Source: Tardiphaga sp. P9-11 (lineage in GTDB: Bacteria > Pseudomonadota > Alphaproteobacteria > Rhizobiales > Xanthobacteraceae). From it: a stretch of 64,000 nt of DNA. The stretch is taken from NCBI RefSeq assembly GCF_008329525.1, contig NZ_NPKQ01000001.1:682001-746000 (forward strand), given 5' to 3'. The position numbers were made by a program, and so were the translations under genes. Every line of letters begins with the position of its first letter. The first letter of the stretch is position 1. Positions 52,922 to 62,407 of the stretch are shown here, piece after piece. Under the pieces are notes generated by a model. That model was not told where the DNA came from. It saw nothing but the letters and a program-made list of their open reading frames with translations, and made no database searches.

Positions 52922-53764
52922 ATGGGGCGTCTCGACAACAAGGTCGCTGTCATCACTGGGGCGACGAGCGGTATCGGGTTCCGTACAGCGGAAGTCTTCA
53001 TCGAGCAGGGTGCGAAAGTCGTGATTGCCGGGCGTCGTGCGCCGGAAGGCCAGGCGCTTGCTTCGAGGCTTGGCGCAAATTGCAGTTTCCGTCAGACCGA
53101 CGTTACCGATGAAGCGCAGATGAGCGCACTGATCGATCATGCAGTCGAGAAATTCGGCCGCATCGATTGCCTGTTCAACAATGCCGGTGGCCCGGCGCAA
53201 ACCGGTGGTATCGAGGGCCTCGACGTCGATCGCTTCGATGCGGCGATGGCGACACTCGTGCGCAGCGTCATGCTCGGCATGAAGCACGCCGCCCCGCATA
53301 TGAAGAAGCAGGGCTCGGGCAGCATCATCAACAATGGCAGTATTGCCGGCCGGCTCGCCGGCTATTCGTCCTCGGTGGTCTATGGTGCCGCCAAGGCCGC
53401 GGTCATCCATTTGACCAAATGCGTGGCGATGGAGCTCGGTGAGAGCGGCGTGCGCGTCAACAGCATCTCGCCAGGCGCCATTGCGACCGGCATCTTCGGC
53501 AAGGCGCTGGGACTGTCGGTGGAAGCAGCCGAGCAAACGCCGGCGCAGATGCGCGAGGTGTTCAAGGCTGCACAGCCGATCCCGCGCGCCGGTCTGCCGG
53601 ACGATATCGCGCATGCCGCGGTGTTTCTGGCGAGCGACGAGTCGTCTTTCGTCAATGGCAACGATCTGGTGGTCGATGGCGGCGTCACAGGCGGTCGCAA
53701 CTGGAGCCAGCAGCAGCAGGGCTATGTCGCGATGCGCAAGGCGTTCGGCCAGGACAATGGCTGA
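52922..53764 (+). CDS. Short-chain dehydrogenase/reductase
   Basis: 280 residues. N-terminal TGATSGIGFRTA NAD(P)-binding motif, NNAGG, the catalytic Tyr-Lys in VVYGAAKAAVIH and the C-terminal FVNGNDLVVDGG typical of classical SDR proteins. A normal length for the family plus a 15-residue tail. It is followed after 18 bases by a cupin gene on the same strand. The substrate is not known. Confidence 0.92.
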   Translation: MGRLDNKVAVITGATSGIGFRTAEVFIEQGAKVVIAGRRAPEGQALASRLGANCSFRQTDVTDEAQMSALIDHAVEKFGRIDCLFNNAGGPAQTGGIEGLDVDRFDAAMATLVRSVMLGMKHAAPHMKKQGSGSIINNGSIAGRLAGYSSSVVYGAAKAAVIHLTKCVAMELGESGVRVNSISPGAIATGIFGKALGLSVEAAEQTPAQMREVFKAAQPIPRAGLPDDIAHAAVFLASDESSFVNGNDLVVDGGVTGGRNWSQQQQGYVAMRKAFGQDNG

Positions 53765-53782
53765 CGGGCAGGGGAGCGAAGA

Positions 53783-54292
53783 ATGTCCATCACATGCGAT
53801 GCGATCGCACCGAGACTACCTGAAACCCGGTACGTGCCTGTTGCAGTTGCCGCTGGACTGATGTGTGCGATTGCCTTTGGCAAGGCACTTCCGGCGACGA
53901 TGGACGCCTTGTCGACCGTTCTTGCGCCGCTCTGCGCCGTCAGTAATGGCGCCAGCGCCAATCCCGGCGATGCGGTGGAACTGATCACGTCGCATGCGCT
54001 GCCGAATGTGCCGGGAAAGCGCGTGACCATTGTGCGCGTGTCCTATGGACCAGGCGGCTTCAGCGCGCCGCATCGTCATTCCGGCACGGTGACAGCCTAT
54101 ATTACCAAGGGGGAGATTCGCTCGCAGCTCGGCGGCGGGCCGGTCGAGGTCTTCAAGGTTGGGCAGTCATTCTTCGAGCCGCCGGGCGCGACGCATCTCG
54201 TTTCGGCCAATGCGAGCAATACGGAGCCGGCCGAGCTGATCGCAGTGTTTGTGGCCGATGAAGGCGCGCAGCTTACGATGCCGCTGGACTAG
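53783..54292 (+). CDS. Cupin-domain protein
   Basis: 169 residues. A hydrophobic N-terminal stretch (YVPVAVAAGLMCAIAFG) may be a signal anchor. The cupin core is at about residues 85-165: GGFSAPHRHSGTVTAYITKG and PPGATHLVSANAS hold the His/Glu metal ligands (PHRH and the later H). It follows the SDR gene closely and likely shares its transcript. The last 20 bases overlap the convergent gene. Confidence 0.85.
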   Translation: MSITCDAIAPRLPETRYVPVAVAAGLMCAIAFGKALPATMDALSTVLAPLCAVSNGASANPGDAVELITSHALPNVPGKRVTIVRVSYGPGGFSAPHRHSGTVTAYITKGEIRSQLGGGPVEVFKVGQSFFEPPGATHLVSANASNTEPAELIAVFVADEGAQLTMPLD

Positions 54293-54584
54293 TTGCGGTG
54301 GTCAAGGCTGGCGCCTTTGGCATGACGCGGCCATGCCGTTGCAGGAAGGACAAACCTGCGGCCGTCACTTGAACGATGGAGCCATGTCCGGTGATGTGCA
54401 TGCGCGTGGCAAATCCGCGGTCGATGCAGTCTTCCCACACCGTCAATCGCGGACAGGATGTTCGCCATGCATCGAGCACGTCGGCATGGGATCTGGGCTC
54501 GCGCGCGATCCATTCCAGGAGATCAAGGATCAGGGGATCGAGGTCATGGGAATCGAGCTGAGGGACATCAAGGTCATGGGGCAT
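54273..54584 (-). CDS. Small conserved hypothetical protein
   Basis: 103 residues from the ATG at 54584, with the tight opening MPHDLDVPQLDSHDLDPLIL, then DLLEWIAREPRSHADVLDAW and SCPRLTVWEDCIDRGF, ending in a winged-helix-like MHITGHGSIVQVTAAGLSFL. It resembles a single winged-helix module. Rhizobial relatives are uncharacterised. It is convergent with the cupin gene (20-base overlap) and divergent from the SGNH-like gene. The longer frame to 54722 has shadow composition. Confidence 0.6.
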   Translation of the reverse strand: MPHDLDVPQLDSHDLDPLILDLLEWIAREPRSHADVLDAWRTSCPRLTVWEDCIDRGFATRMHITGHGSIVQVTAAGLSFLQRHGRVMPKAPALTTATSPAAS

Positions 54585-54682
54585 GGCATTGTTTGCCTCC
54601 CGTGATCGGGGCCGGCGCAATCCGCACCGCCCTGTGCTATCCATACGCATATAAGCACATAATAAGAACCGGGAGACATTCC

Positions 54683-55507
54683 ATGTCCAGAATTTTGCGA
54701 GTCTTGCTTGTTGCTGTGGCAACCCTTGCTGCCGCAGCCAGTGCGCCCGGTGCGGTGCAAGCGCAGACCAAGCCCAAAGTCACGTCGCTGGGCCCCGATT
54801 TTCCGAAGACCGAGATCTTCATCGGCAACAGCTTCTTCTATTTCAACAACAGCATGCATAGCCACGTGCTCGCGCTGGTGCGTGCTGCCGACCCCGCCAA
54901 CAGGACGAGCTATCAGGCGACCTCGGTGACCATCGGCGGCTCTGGCTTCGAATGGCATGATGTCGAGAGCTATTTCCGCCCCAACGCCATCGCGTCCTAT
55001 TCCTTCGACGACAATAACAACATCATCTTCAGCAAGCGCGAGCGGCTGTTCGACGCCGCGATCATGATGGATTGCAGCCAGTGCCCGATCCATCCCAAGC
55101 TGAAGTCGGTCTTTACTGAATATGCGAAGAAGGATGCGGACATCGTCAGGGCGCATGGAGCGAAGCCGATCTTCTTCATGTCCTGGGCCTATGCAGACAA
55201 GCCGGAGATGACGGCGGAACTGGCCGAAGCGTATACGGTCGCGGGCAATGCCAATGATGCGCTGGTGATTCCGGCGGGTCTCGCTTTCGCAAAGATGCGG
55301 GCGAAACAGCCCGAGCTGAATCTGTATCAGCCTGATAGGCGCCATCCGAGCATGGCCGGCACGTACCTCGCGTCCTGCGTCATATTCAGCGCGCTGACGG
55401 GACGTTCGCCGGTGGGCAATCCCTATCTCGCGGGTCTCGATGACGCGACTGCAAAGATGCTGCAGACGGCGGCGTGGGAAACGGTGCAGGACTATTACGG
55501 GAAGTGA
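54683..55507 (+). CDS. Secreted SGNH-hydrolase-like protein
   Basis: 274 residues from the ATG at 54683 (GGGAG site). Signal peptide at residues 1-28 (LLVAVATLAAAASAPGAVQA). The opening FPKTEIFIGNSFFYFNNSMH places a Gly-Asn-Ser where SGNH esterases have GDS, and the later DRRHPSMAGTYLASC offers the Asp-x-x-His pair. It may act on surface glycans or lipids. It stands alone between a convergent pair and a REP-like element. Confidence 0.68.
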   Translation: MSRILRVLLVAVATLAAAASAPGAVQAQTKPKVTSLGPDFPKTEIFIGNSFFYFNNSMHSHVLALVRAADPANRTSYQATSVTIGGSGFEWHDVESYFRPNAIASYSFDDNNNIIFSKRERLFDAAIMMDCSQCPIHPKLKSVFTEYAKKDADIVRAHGAKPIFFMSWAYADKPEMTAELAEAYTVAGNANDALVIPAGLAFAKMRAKQPELNLYQPDRRHPSMAGTYLASCVIFSALTGRSPVGNPYLAGLDDATAKMLQTAAWETVQDYYGK

Positions 55508-55616
55508 GAGTTACTCGCGCGATACGCTTTCGCCCATGTTTGTCGTCGCCTGGTTCGACCGGGCGATCCAGTAATCGCTGACGCGGATATCGAACATCAG
55601 CGCCTGCGTTGACTGG

Positions 55617-55638
55617 ATCACCCGCTTTCGCGGGTGAT
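55617..55638. repeat. REP-like hairpin in convergent intergenic DNA
   Basis: ATCACCCGC (55617-55625) and GCGGGTGAT (55630-55638) form a perfect nine-bp stem with a TTTC loop, flanked by TGG and GACG. This form (GGATCACCCGC-TTTC-GCGGGTGATGACG) is a common dispersed palindrome in this bacterial group (from memory). It lies between the convergent SGNH-like gene and monooxygenase gene and may also terminate transcription. Confidence 0.75.
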
Positions 55639-55681
55639 GACGATCAGGAGGGTGACGCACTCTGGCGAGCCCGGAAGATAG

Positions 55682-56908
55682 CTACCCCTTCTTCTGCAGA
55701 TCCGGCGCATTCACGAGCGGGATCGCCACGCGTCCCGGCCCCGTCAGCGGCAATGCCGCCGCCGCTTTCTCGTTGGCCATGATCTTGGCCATCACGGCTT
55801 GTCCGGCGCGCTCGAACACCTCGCGATTCTCGATCACGAATTGCTGTGACTTGCGCAGCGACGCGATGTGGCCGTTGATCTCCGGCACCACATAGCGCGC
55901 CACCATGTCCCAGCTGCGCCGTGTGTTCTCCGGATTGGCCCAGTCATGCACGAAGCCGATGATGGTGCCGACGCCGCCCGAGACCTGCATCAGGTTCTTG
56001 ATGGTCTTGATGAGATCATCCGGCGTGCCGATGGTCGAGGCCGCATTCTCGCCGCCTGCAGTCTTTTCCACGGCGTCTTCGGGCGAGGTGAAGGGTTGCA
56101 GGCCCGGCCGCTGCAGCGTGCCGACGTTATATTCGTTGTGCCAGCGCATCAGGCCGGGGCCGGCCTCGCGCTCTGCCTGTTCGCGCGTCTCGGCAATGTG
56201 CCAGGACAGCAACACACGCCAGTTGGCGCGATCTACCGTGGTGCCGTGCTTCTTCGCGGCGTCCTCTGCAAAACCCCATTGCGTCGGCAGCGCCATCAAG
56301 CCCTGCGTCGACATCGAGCCGAGCGAGATGATGCCGATGCCGTATTTGCCGGCCAGTGTCATGCCAGACGGTGAGATCTGCGACGCCACCACGAATGGCA
56401 TCTCCTCCTGCAGCGGCAGGATCTGCAGTGCGGCGTCGTTCATGGTGAACCAGTCGCTCTTTGCGGTGACGCGTTCACCGTTGAACAGCCGGCGGATGAT
56501 GGCGATGGCTTCGTCCTGGCGATCCCGCTGGCTCATCGGGTCGATGCCGAGCGTATGCGCGTCGGAAGCGAGGGCACCCGGGCCGGAGCCGAAGATGGCG
56601 CGGCCGCCGGTCATGTGATCGAGCTGTACCATGCGCTGGGCGACATTATAGGGATGGTGATAGGGCAGCGAGATCACGCCGGTCCCCAGGCGAATGCGCT
56701 TGGTGCGCTCGCCTGCCGCGGCGAGGAACATCTCCGGCGAGGCGATCATCTCCCAGCCGGACGAGTGATGCTCGCCGCACCAGAATTCATCATAGCCGAG
56801 CGCATCCAGCTGCTCGACGAGATCGAGGTCCCGCCGGAACTGCAGCATCGGATGTTCGCCGATCGGATGATGGGGTGCGAGAAAGGCGCCGAACTTTACG
56901 CGAGCCAT
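55682..56908 (-). CDS. LLM-class flavin-dependent monooxygenase (luciferase-like)
   Basis: 408 residues. The luciferase-like barrel is clear: RVKFGAFLAPHHPIGEHPML, ALGYDEFWCGEHHSSGWEM, GTGVISLPYHHPYNVAQRMV, GRAIFGSGPGAL. Such enzymes use FMNH2 and O2 to oxidise small organic compounds. It stands alone, and the partner reductase gene is not adjacent. The ATG at 56908 follows an AGGAAA site. Confidence 0.88.
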   Translation of the reverse strand: MARVKFGAFLAPHHPIGEHPMLQFRRDLDLVEQLDALGYDEFWCGEHHSSGWEMIASPEMFLAAAGERTKRIRLGTGVISLPYHHPYNVAQRMVQLDHMTGGRAIFGSGPGALASDAHTLGIDPMSQRDRQDEAIAIIRRLFNGERVTAKSDWFTMNDAALQILPLQEEMPFVVASQISPSGMTLAGKYGIGIISLGSMSTQGLMALPTQWGFAEDAAKKHGTTVDRANWRVLLSWHIAETREQAEREAGPGLMRWHNEYNVGTLQRPGLQPFTSPEDAVEKTAGGENAASTIGTPDDLIKTIKNLMQVSGGVGTIIGFVHDWANPENTRRSWDMVARYVVPEINGHIASLRKSQQFVIENREVFERAGQAVMAKIMANEKAAAALPLTGPGRVAIPLVNAPDLQKKG

Positions 56909-57100
56909 AAATGTTTCCTCTTTGTAATGTTTTTTAATGTTCTCGGTGCGCGCAGCCTATGGCCACATGTCGCGGCATTCAATGCAATCCGCTGCATGGC
57001 CGCGACGCGCTGCCGCACAATGCCGTCTTGCGGAACGATTGGGCGGATCACCATTTGATGCCTGCACCGCTGCGTTTCCCGCAGGCGGGCAGGAGGACCA

Positions 57101-58033
57101 ATGAGCTACTTCAAGACCGCTATTCTGCTGGCTGGCATGACCGCCCTGTTCATGGGCGTCGGCTATCTCATGGGCGGCGCGTCGGGTGCGATGATCGCGC
57201 TGGTGGTTGCTGCCGGCATGAACATGTTCGCCTACTGGAATTCGGACCGCGCGGTGCTGTCGATGCACGGCGCCCAGCCGGTTGATCCACGTAACGCTCC
57301 GGACCTGTATCGCATGGTCGGCGAGCTCGCAAACAACGCCGGCCTGCCGATGCCCAAGATCTACATCATGGACAATCCGCAGCCGAATGCCTTTGCAACC
57401 GGTCGTAATCCGGAGAACGCTGCCGTTGCCGTGACGACGGGGCTGATGCAGCAGCTCACGCGCGAAGAACTTGCCGGCGTGGTGGCGCATGAGCTTGCGC
57501 ATATCAAGCATCACGATACGCTGCTGATGACCATCACCGCGACAATCGCCGGTGCGATCTCGATGATCGCCCAGTTCGGCATGTTCTTCGGCGGCAACCG
57601 CAACAATAATGGTCCGGGCATGATCGGTCAGATCGCGCTGATGATCCTGGCGCCGCTCGCCGCCATGCTGGTGCAGATGGCGATCAGCCGGACACGTGAA
57701 TATGCCGCCGACGAGATGGGCGCGCGGATCTGCGGCCAGCCGATGTGGCTTGCCTCGGCGCTGGCCAAGATCGACAACGCCGCGCATCGGATTCCCAACG
57801 AGGATGCCGAGCGCGCGCCCGCGACCGCGCATATGTTCATCATCAACCCGCTGTCAGGGCGCGCCATGGACAACCTGTTCACCACGCATCCGGCCACGCA
57901 GAACCGAATCGCAGCGCTGCAGCAGCTTGCGGGTCAGATGGGTGCGCAGTCGAATGCGCCGACGCGCAGTGCTCCGGCTGCCAGCGGCTTCTGGAACGGT
58001 GGTCAGTCACGTCCGCGCGGTCCGTGGGGCTAG
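57101..58033 (+). CDS. htpX: Membrane zinc metalloprotease HtpX
   Basis: 310 residues. Two N-terminal membrane helices (about 5-45), HELAH zinc motif at residues 130-134, two further helices (about 145-195), and the third ligand Glu in [12 protein letters not shown]. The C-terminus carries [19 protein letters not shown], the usual HtpX end. It degrades misfolded membrane proteins under envelope stress. It stands alone; no sigma-32 or Cpx site was recognised. Confidence 0.95.
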   Translation: MSYFKTAILLAGMTALFMGVGYLMGGASGAMIALVVAAGMNMFAYWNSDRAVLSMHGAQPVDPRNAPDLYRMVGELANNAGLPMPKIYIMDNPQPNAFATGRNPENAAVAVTTGLMQQLTREELAGVVAHELAHIKHHDTLLMTITATIAGAISMIAQFGMFFGGNRNNNGPGMIGQIALMILAPLAAMLVQMAISRTREYAADEMGARICGQPMWLASALAKIDNAAHRIPNEDAERAPATAHMFIINPLSGRAMDNLFTTHPATQNRIAALQQLAGQMGAQSNAPTRSAPAASGFWNGGQSRPRGPWG

Positions 58034-58191
58034 AAAGCCACTTCGACTTAACAGCATTTGTCGCCGCGCAGCACTGTCCGGTTCAATGAAAGCCGGGCAT
58101 GGCTGCGCGGCTATTCGCTGCGCTTTAGTCCGCTTGTTTCCGCGTTCTGAATCGTCATCGTATGCGTTCCTGAAACGGGGACGCATGACTC

Positions 58192-59271
58192 ATGCTCGGA
58201 CGCATTCTGACAGTTGGCTTGTTTATTTTGTTCGGCATGAGTGCGGCACAGGCCGACGCGACTATTCCCAACAAGGATATTGCCGGTGCCCGGGATAATG
58301 CGTTGCTGAAACGTTACGACGGCTCCTTCATCATCAGCTATGAGCGGCTCGCCTTTACCGACTTCACGATCCCGCTGTCGAAGCTGGAAAAGACCGGCGA
58401 TAGCGACCGCGATCGCATGAACAATCAGGTCTACAAGCCGAACAAGCTGCTTGAAGTGGAAGGCGCACGAACGCGCATCACCTATCTGCTGCCGGCCAAT
58501 CGTTCACCGCTCGAAGTGCTGCGGAACTATCAGGATGTCGTCAAGGCAGCCGGCGGCGAAGTGCTCTATAACTGCAAGACCGATGACTGCGGCGGCGATC
58601 CGACGCGCTCGGCTGCCGGCGGCGGCGGCGATATGAGCCTGTTGATGTATTTCGTCGCTGAGGCGCAGCTGAAGGACGGTGATTTCTCCAACGGCAAATG
58701 CGCCATGGCGTCCCATCTGGACGATCAGCGTTTTTTTGCCGCCAAAATCCCGCAACCCGGTGGCGAAGCCTATGTCACCGTGCAGACCTATCTTGTGAAG
58801 GATGATCTGTATTGCAAGGCCTTCAACGAGCGCACGGTTGCCGTCGTGCATATCGTCGAGCCAAAGCCGCGCGAGCAGAAGATGGTGGTCGTGAAAGCAG
58901 ACGAGATGGCGAAGACCATCGGCTCTACCGGCCGCGTTGCTCTTTACGGAATATTCTTTGACACAGGCAAAGCCGATCTGAAGCCGGAATCGTCGCCGAC
59001 CCTGCAGGAGATTGCGGGTCTGCTGTCGTCGGATCCGAAGCTCGCCGTGCTGATCGTTGGCCATACCGACAATCAGGGCGCCTATGACTACAACCTCGAT
59101 CTGTCGCGTCGTCGTGCGGAATCGGTCGTCGCCGCGCTCACCACGAGCTTCCGCGCCGACGGCAAGCGCCTGCGCGCAGCCGGTGTCGGCATGCTCGCAC
59201 CCGCAGCATCGAACGATGCGGATGACGGCCGCGCAAAAAATCGCCGTGTGGAAGTCGTGAAGCTAAACTGA
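58192..59271 (+). CDS. OmpA-family protein with DUF4892-like N-terminal domain
   Basis: 359 residues with a signal peptide (FILFGMSAAQADA). Residues 30-235 are a soluble N-terminal domain (GSFIISYERLAFTDFTIPLS; LEVEGARTRITYLLP) of DUF4892 type. Residues 245-359 are an OmpA-C-like peptidoglycan-binding domain (ALYGIFFDTGKADLKPESSP, VGHTDNQGAYDYNLDLSRRR, KNRRVEVV). It probably ties the outer membrane or periplasm to peptidoglycan. Confidence 0.88.
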   Translation: MLGRILTVGLFILFGMSAAQADATIPNKDIAGARDNALLKRYDGSFIISYERLAFTDFTIPLSKLEKTGDSDRDRMNNQVYKPNKLLEVEGARTRITYLLPANRSPLEVLRNYQDVVKAAGGEVLYNCKTDDCGGDPTRSAAGGGGDMSLLMYFVAEAQLKDGDFSNGKCAMASHLDDQRFFAAKIPQPGGEAYVTVQTYLVKDDLYCKAFNERTVAVVHIVEPKPREQKMVVVKADEMAKTIGSTGRVALYGIFFDTGKADLKPESSPTLQEIAGLLSSDPKLAVLIVGHTDNQGAYDYNLDLSRRRAESVVAALTTSFRADGKRLRAAGVGMLAPAASNDADDGRAKNRRVEVVKLN

Positions 59272-59399
59272 TGGCCACGTGAAGGCCAGGCATTCTCCAA
59301 ATTCGACCAAAGCCCAATAGTGTCGAAGAGGCTAACGGGGATATTGGTATCGGAAGTTGATGGAAAGGTTGTTGCCCGGACAGATAGAAGGGTGATTGC

Positions 59400-59822
59400 A
59401 TGACGCCCGATGCCGTCGCTTTGGCCTCTATGGTCCTTCTGATTTTCTCGATGGGCTTCTTTCTGCTGTCGTCACCGGCCTTTCTATTGGTGAGGCTGGA
59501 TATCCCGGAAGTGACTCAGTTACTGCGGGGCCTGTTCCGCTCCTATTTCCTGATGGTCGCTATCGCCGGTGTCATCGCGACAATGGCCTTTGCACTGGCG
59601 GGTCGACTGGTTTTCACCATCGGCATCGGCTTGATAGCGGCTTTTGCGATCTGGGCGCGGGGCTGGTTCTTGCGACGGATGGATAGCCAGCTGAGCGCCA
59701 GAGATGCCGGTGATGCCGACGCGGTGCGCCGGCTACGACGGATGCATTGGGGTGGCATGGTGTCGAATGCACTCCAACTTGCCGTGGTCTTGGGGAGCAT
59801 CCCCTATGTCATGTCAACTTGA
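59400..59822 (+). CDS. Small integral membrane protein, function unknown
   Basis: 140 residues, ATG at 59400. About four hydrophobic helices (LASMVLLIFSMGFFLLSSPA, then LMVAIAGVIATMAFALAGRL, IGLIAAFAIWARGWFL, NALQLAVVLGSIPYVM). A conserved-looking charged loop (RLRRMHWGGM) precedes the last helix. I do not recognise the family. Confidence 0.65.
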   Translation: MTPDAVALASMVLLIFSMGFFLLSSPAFLLVRLDIPEVTQLLRGLFRSYFLMVAIAGVIATMAFALAGRLVFTIGIGLIAAFAIWARGWFLRRMDSQLSARDAGDADAVRRLRRMHWGGMVSNALQLAVVLGSIPYVMST

Positions 59823-59935
59823 TCAGGTTTGCGAAAAGAGGCGGTGAACGTGCTTGCGGGCAGGCTACGTCCGCCGGCCGTTCGATGCGGATTGGTGTGT
59901 GACGCGCCGATGATACGTCGCGATGGAGAATGCAG

Positions 59936-60673
59936 ATGGGCAAATTCTCTTGGCGTTGGTTGTCACGACAGAAGTCCAAATCCCCGGATGCCGGCGTGCA
60001 TTCTTGTGAACGGTTTGAAGGCGGAGATCGACGTCAGTTGCTCCACGCGCTGTCAGCCATCGCTGCTGGTGGCGCTTTGGCCGGGATACCGCAAAGCTCG
60101 GAGGCGAAAGATTCCAGCGACCTGCCACGTCCCAAACGGGCACTCACCGGCCGTGATGAATCAGGCAAGTCGGTGTTCAAGTCCTTCGACGTCACGTCCA
60201 AGGTTGTGGAGATCGATGCCAATCCCGGCCTGACGTTCTACGAACTCTACATGACCGAGAGAGTGCCTGGACTCACAGGCCTGGAGCCTGACCCGATGCT
60301 CAAGGGAACGCGCGCTTTTCCCGGCCCGGGAGGAACGATGTTTCGCCTGATTTCGTATCCGCCCAAGCGACCCGAAGGCTGGAAGCCGCCGCCCGGCGTC
60401 ACGTTCGAGAGCGGGCTGAAAGAAATGTCGGACAAGGTCCCTGGCATGGGGGACCATTTCGAGCGCGATGCTCCGGGCATGCACACGTCGGATACCATCG
60501 ACTATGGAGTCGTGGTTCGCGGCGAGATGACGCTGGAATTGGACGATGGACAGAAAGTCCATTTACGTCAGGGCGATTGCGTCGTGCAGAACGGGACACG
60601 CCATCGCTGGCGCAATCCGTTGCCGGAGCCCTGCCTCATGGCCTTTATTTCGATTGGCGGAAAGCGTGGCTAG
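59936..60673 (+). CDS. Exported cupin-domain protein
   Basis: 245 residues from the ATG at 59936 (59930 is also in frame). A double Arg (GGDRRQLLHALSAIAAGGAL at about residues 29-48) looks like a Tat-type leader with an unusually long N-region. The cupin fold is C-terminal (about 140-240): DTIDYGVVVRGEMTLELDDG and QGDCVVQNGTRHRWRNPLPE, with His and Glu metal ligands. Two Pro-rich stretches separate the parts. It could be a periplasmic dioxygenase-like or sugar-isomerase-like protein. Confidence 0.75.
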   Translation: MGKFSWRWLSRQKSKSPDAGVHSCERFEGGDRRQLLHALSAIAAGGALAGIPQSSEAKDSSDLPRPKRALTGRDESGKSVFKSFDVTSKVVEIDANPGLTFYELYMTERVPGLTGLEPDPMLKGTRAFPGPGGTMFRLISYPPKRPEGWKPPPGVTFESGLKEMSDKVPGMGDHFERDAPGMHTSDTIDYGVVVRGEMTLELDDGQKVHLRQGDCVVQNGTRHRWRNPLPEPCLMAFISIGGKRG

Positions 60674-60734
60674 GACCCAGGCATGCCACGCGTGACGTCA
60701 GGCCATGAATCTATGTGGCCATGGCGTTTCTACG

Positions 60735-62129
60735 CTACCTTGCTGTCATCCTGTTCCATGCATCCAGCCCGGCGATCTTGTAGGCCTCGGCCAGCGTCGG
60801 ATAGTTGAATGTGTTCTGGATGAAGTAGTCGATCGTGCCTTTGAGATTGAGCACGGCCTGGCCGATATGGATCAGCTCGGTCGCGCCTTCGCCCAAAATA
60901 TGCACGCCGAGCAGGCGGCGGGTCTTGGTGGAGAAGATCATCTTCATCATGCCGCTATCCAGGCCCATGATATGGCCGCGCGAGGTCTCGCGAAAGCGCG
61001 CGACGCCTACCTCGTAGGGGATGCCCTTCTGGCGGACTTCCTCTTCGGTCAGGCCCGTCGTGGAAATCTCCGGCACCGAATAGATGCCGTAGGGAAAGAA
61101 CTCCGGCGGCGCCAGCGGGTCCATGCCGAGGGCGTGGCAGGCGGCAACACGGCCCTGCTCCATGGATGTGGAGGCCAGCGAGGGAAAGCCGATGACATCG
61201 CCGGCGGCATAGATGTGCGGCACACTGGTCTGCAGTGTGACGGGATCGACTGTGATGCGGCCGCGGTGATCGACCGCGATACCGGCGGCTTCGAGATTGA
61301 GCCGGTCGGTGGCGCCGACGCGGCCGGCGGCGAACAGCAGCATTTCCGAAGTTACGTTGCGGCCGTCAGCGAGCCGGGTGACGATCTGGCCATGTGCGTT
61401 CTGCTCGATCGCATTGACCTTGGAGCCGAGCCGCAGCGCGACATTGCGATCGCGCAGCTCATGCATGAATTCGTCGATCAGCTCCTTGTCGATGAAATCG
61501 AGAAAGGTTGGCCGCGGCTCGATCAACGTCACGGCGACATCGAGTGCGCTGAAGATGGTGGCATATTCGACGCCGATCACGCCGGCACCGATCACTGCGA
61601 GGCTGCGCGGCAGTTTCGGCAGGTCGATGATCTCGTCGCTGTCGAACACTGTCTTGTTGTCGAACGGTACGTAATCGGGCCGGAATGGTCGCGTGCCGCA
61701 GGCAATCAGGATATGGCCGGCGGTGACATTCCTGATCTCGTTCTTCTCGTTGGCGATCTCGATCTGGTGCGGTCCGGTGAAGCGTGCCTCACCGAGCGCT
61801 GTTTTCACGGCATTGCGACTGAACTGATGTTCCAGCACCTCAACTTCGTGGTCGAGTGTCTTCTGCAGCCGCACGATCAGGTCGTGGGCGTTGATGTCCT
61901 GTTTCACCCGATAGGAGCGGCCGTAGAAACCGCGCTCGCGCCAGCCGGACAGGTTGAGCACGGTCTCGCGCAGGGTCTTCGATGGAATAGTGCCGGTATG
62001 GACCGAGACGCCGCCAACCCGTCGGCCCTTCTCCACCACCAGCACGGACTTGCCGAGCTTGGCGAACTGGACGGCTGCGCGCCGGCCAGAGGGGCCGGAG
62101 CCGATCACGATCATGTCGTAGTCATACAT
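60735..62129 (-). CDS. sthA: Soluble pyridine nucleotide transhydrogenase SthA
   Basis: 464 residues from the ATG at 62129 with a GAGG site. FAD-binding GSGPSG at residues 10-15. In place of the redox-active CxxxxC of lipoamide dehydrogenase it has VHTGTIPSK, the same loss as in E. coli SthA (HWGTIPSK). NAD(P)-binding GAGVIGVEYA, and the C-terminal dimer domain with SVPEISTTGLTEE. It moves hydride between NADPH and NAD+. A longer frame to 62363 has shadow composition. Confidence 0.92.
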   Translation of the reverse strand: MYDYDMIVIGSGPSGRRAAVQFAKLGKSVLVVEKGRRVGGVSVHTGTIPSKTLRETVLNLSGWRERGFYGRSYRVKQDINAHDLIVRLQKTLDHEVEVLEHQFSRNAVKTALGEARFTGPHQIEIANEKNEIRNVTAGHILIACGTRPFRPDYVPFDNKTVFDSDEIIDLPKLPRSLAVIGAGVIGVEYATIFSALDVAVTLIEPRPTFLDFIDKELIDEFMHELRDRNVALRLGSKVNAIEQNAHGQIVTRLADGRNVTSEMLLFAAGRVGATDRLNLEAAGIAVDHRGRITVDPVTLQTSVPHIYAAGDVIGFPSLASTSMEQGRVAACHALGMDPLAPPEFFPYGIYSVPEISTTGLTEEEVRQKGIPYEVGVARFRETSRGHIMGLDSGMMKMIFSTKTRRLLGVHILGEGATELIHIGQAVLNLKGTIDYFIQNTFNYPTLAEAYKIAGLDAWNRMTAR

Positions 62130-62407
62130 CGAAGAGGCCTCAAAACCGGAAGGGCCGGCATATGCAATTGCTTTTCCATGCAGCAATCGGGCCACAGGCG
62201 GTCTCTTCCTGCACGAGGAATGCAAATTCGGTGTGACTTGGACGGTGAGATGGACTTGCGAAGCCGGCCTGCGGTCAGCGCGCCGACCAATTCCGGCGGG
62301 AGGGCTCAATTGAATAAAGCTACCTCCGAGGTAATCGACGCGATGACCGGAAGCTGGGATCAAAGTGGACGGCTGCTTCAGTCCGAACCGTTGAGCGAGG
62401 CGCTACC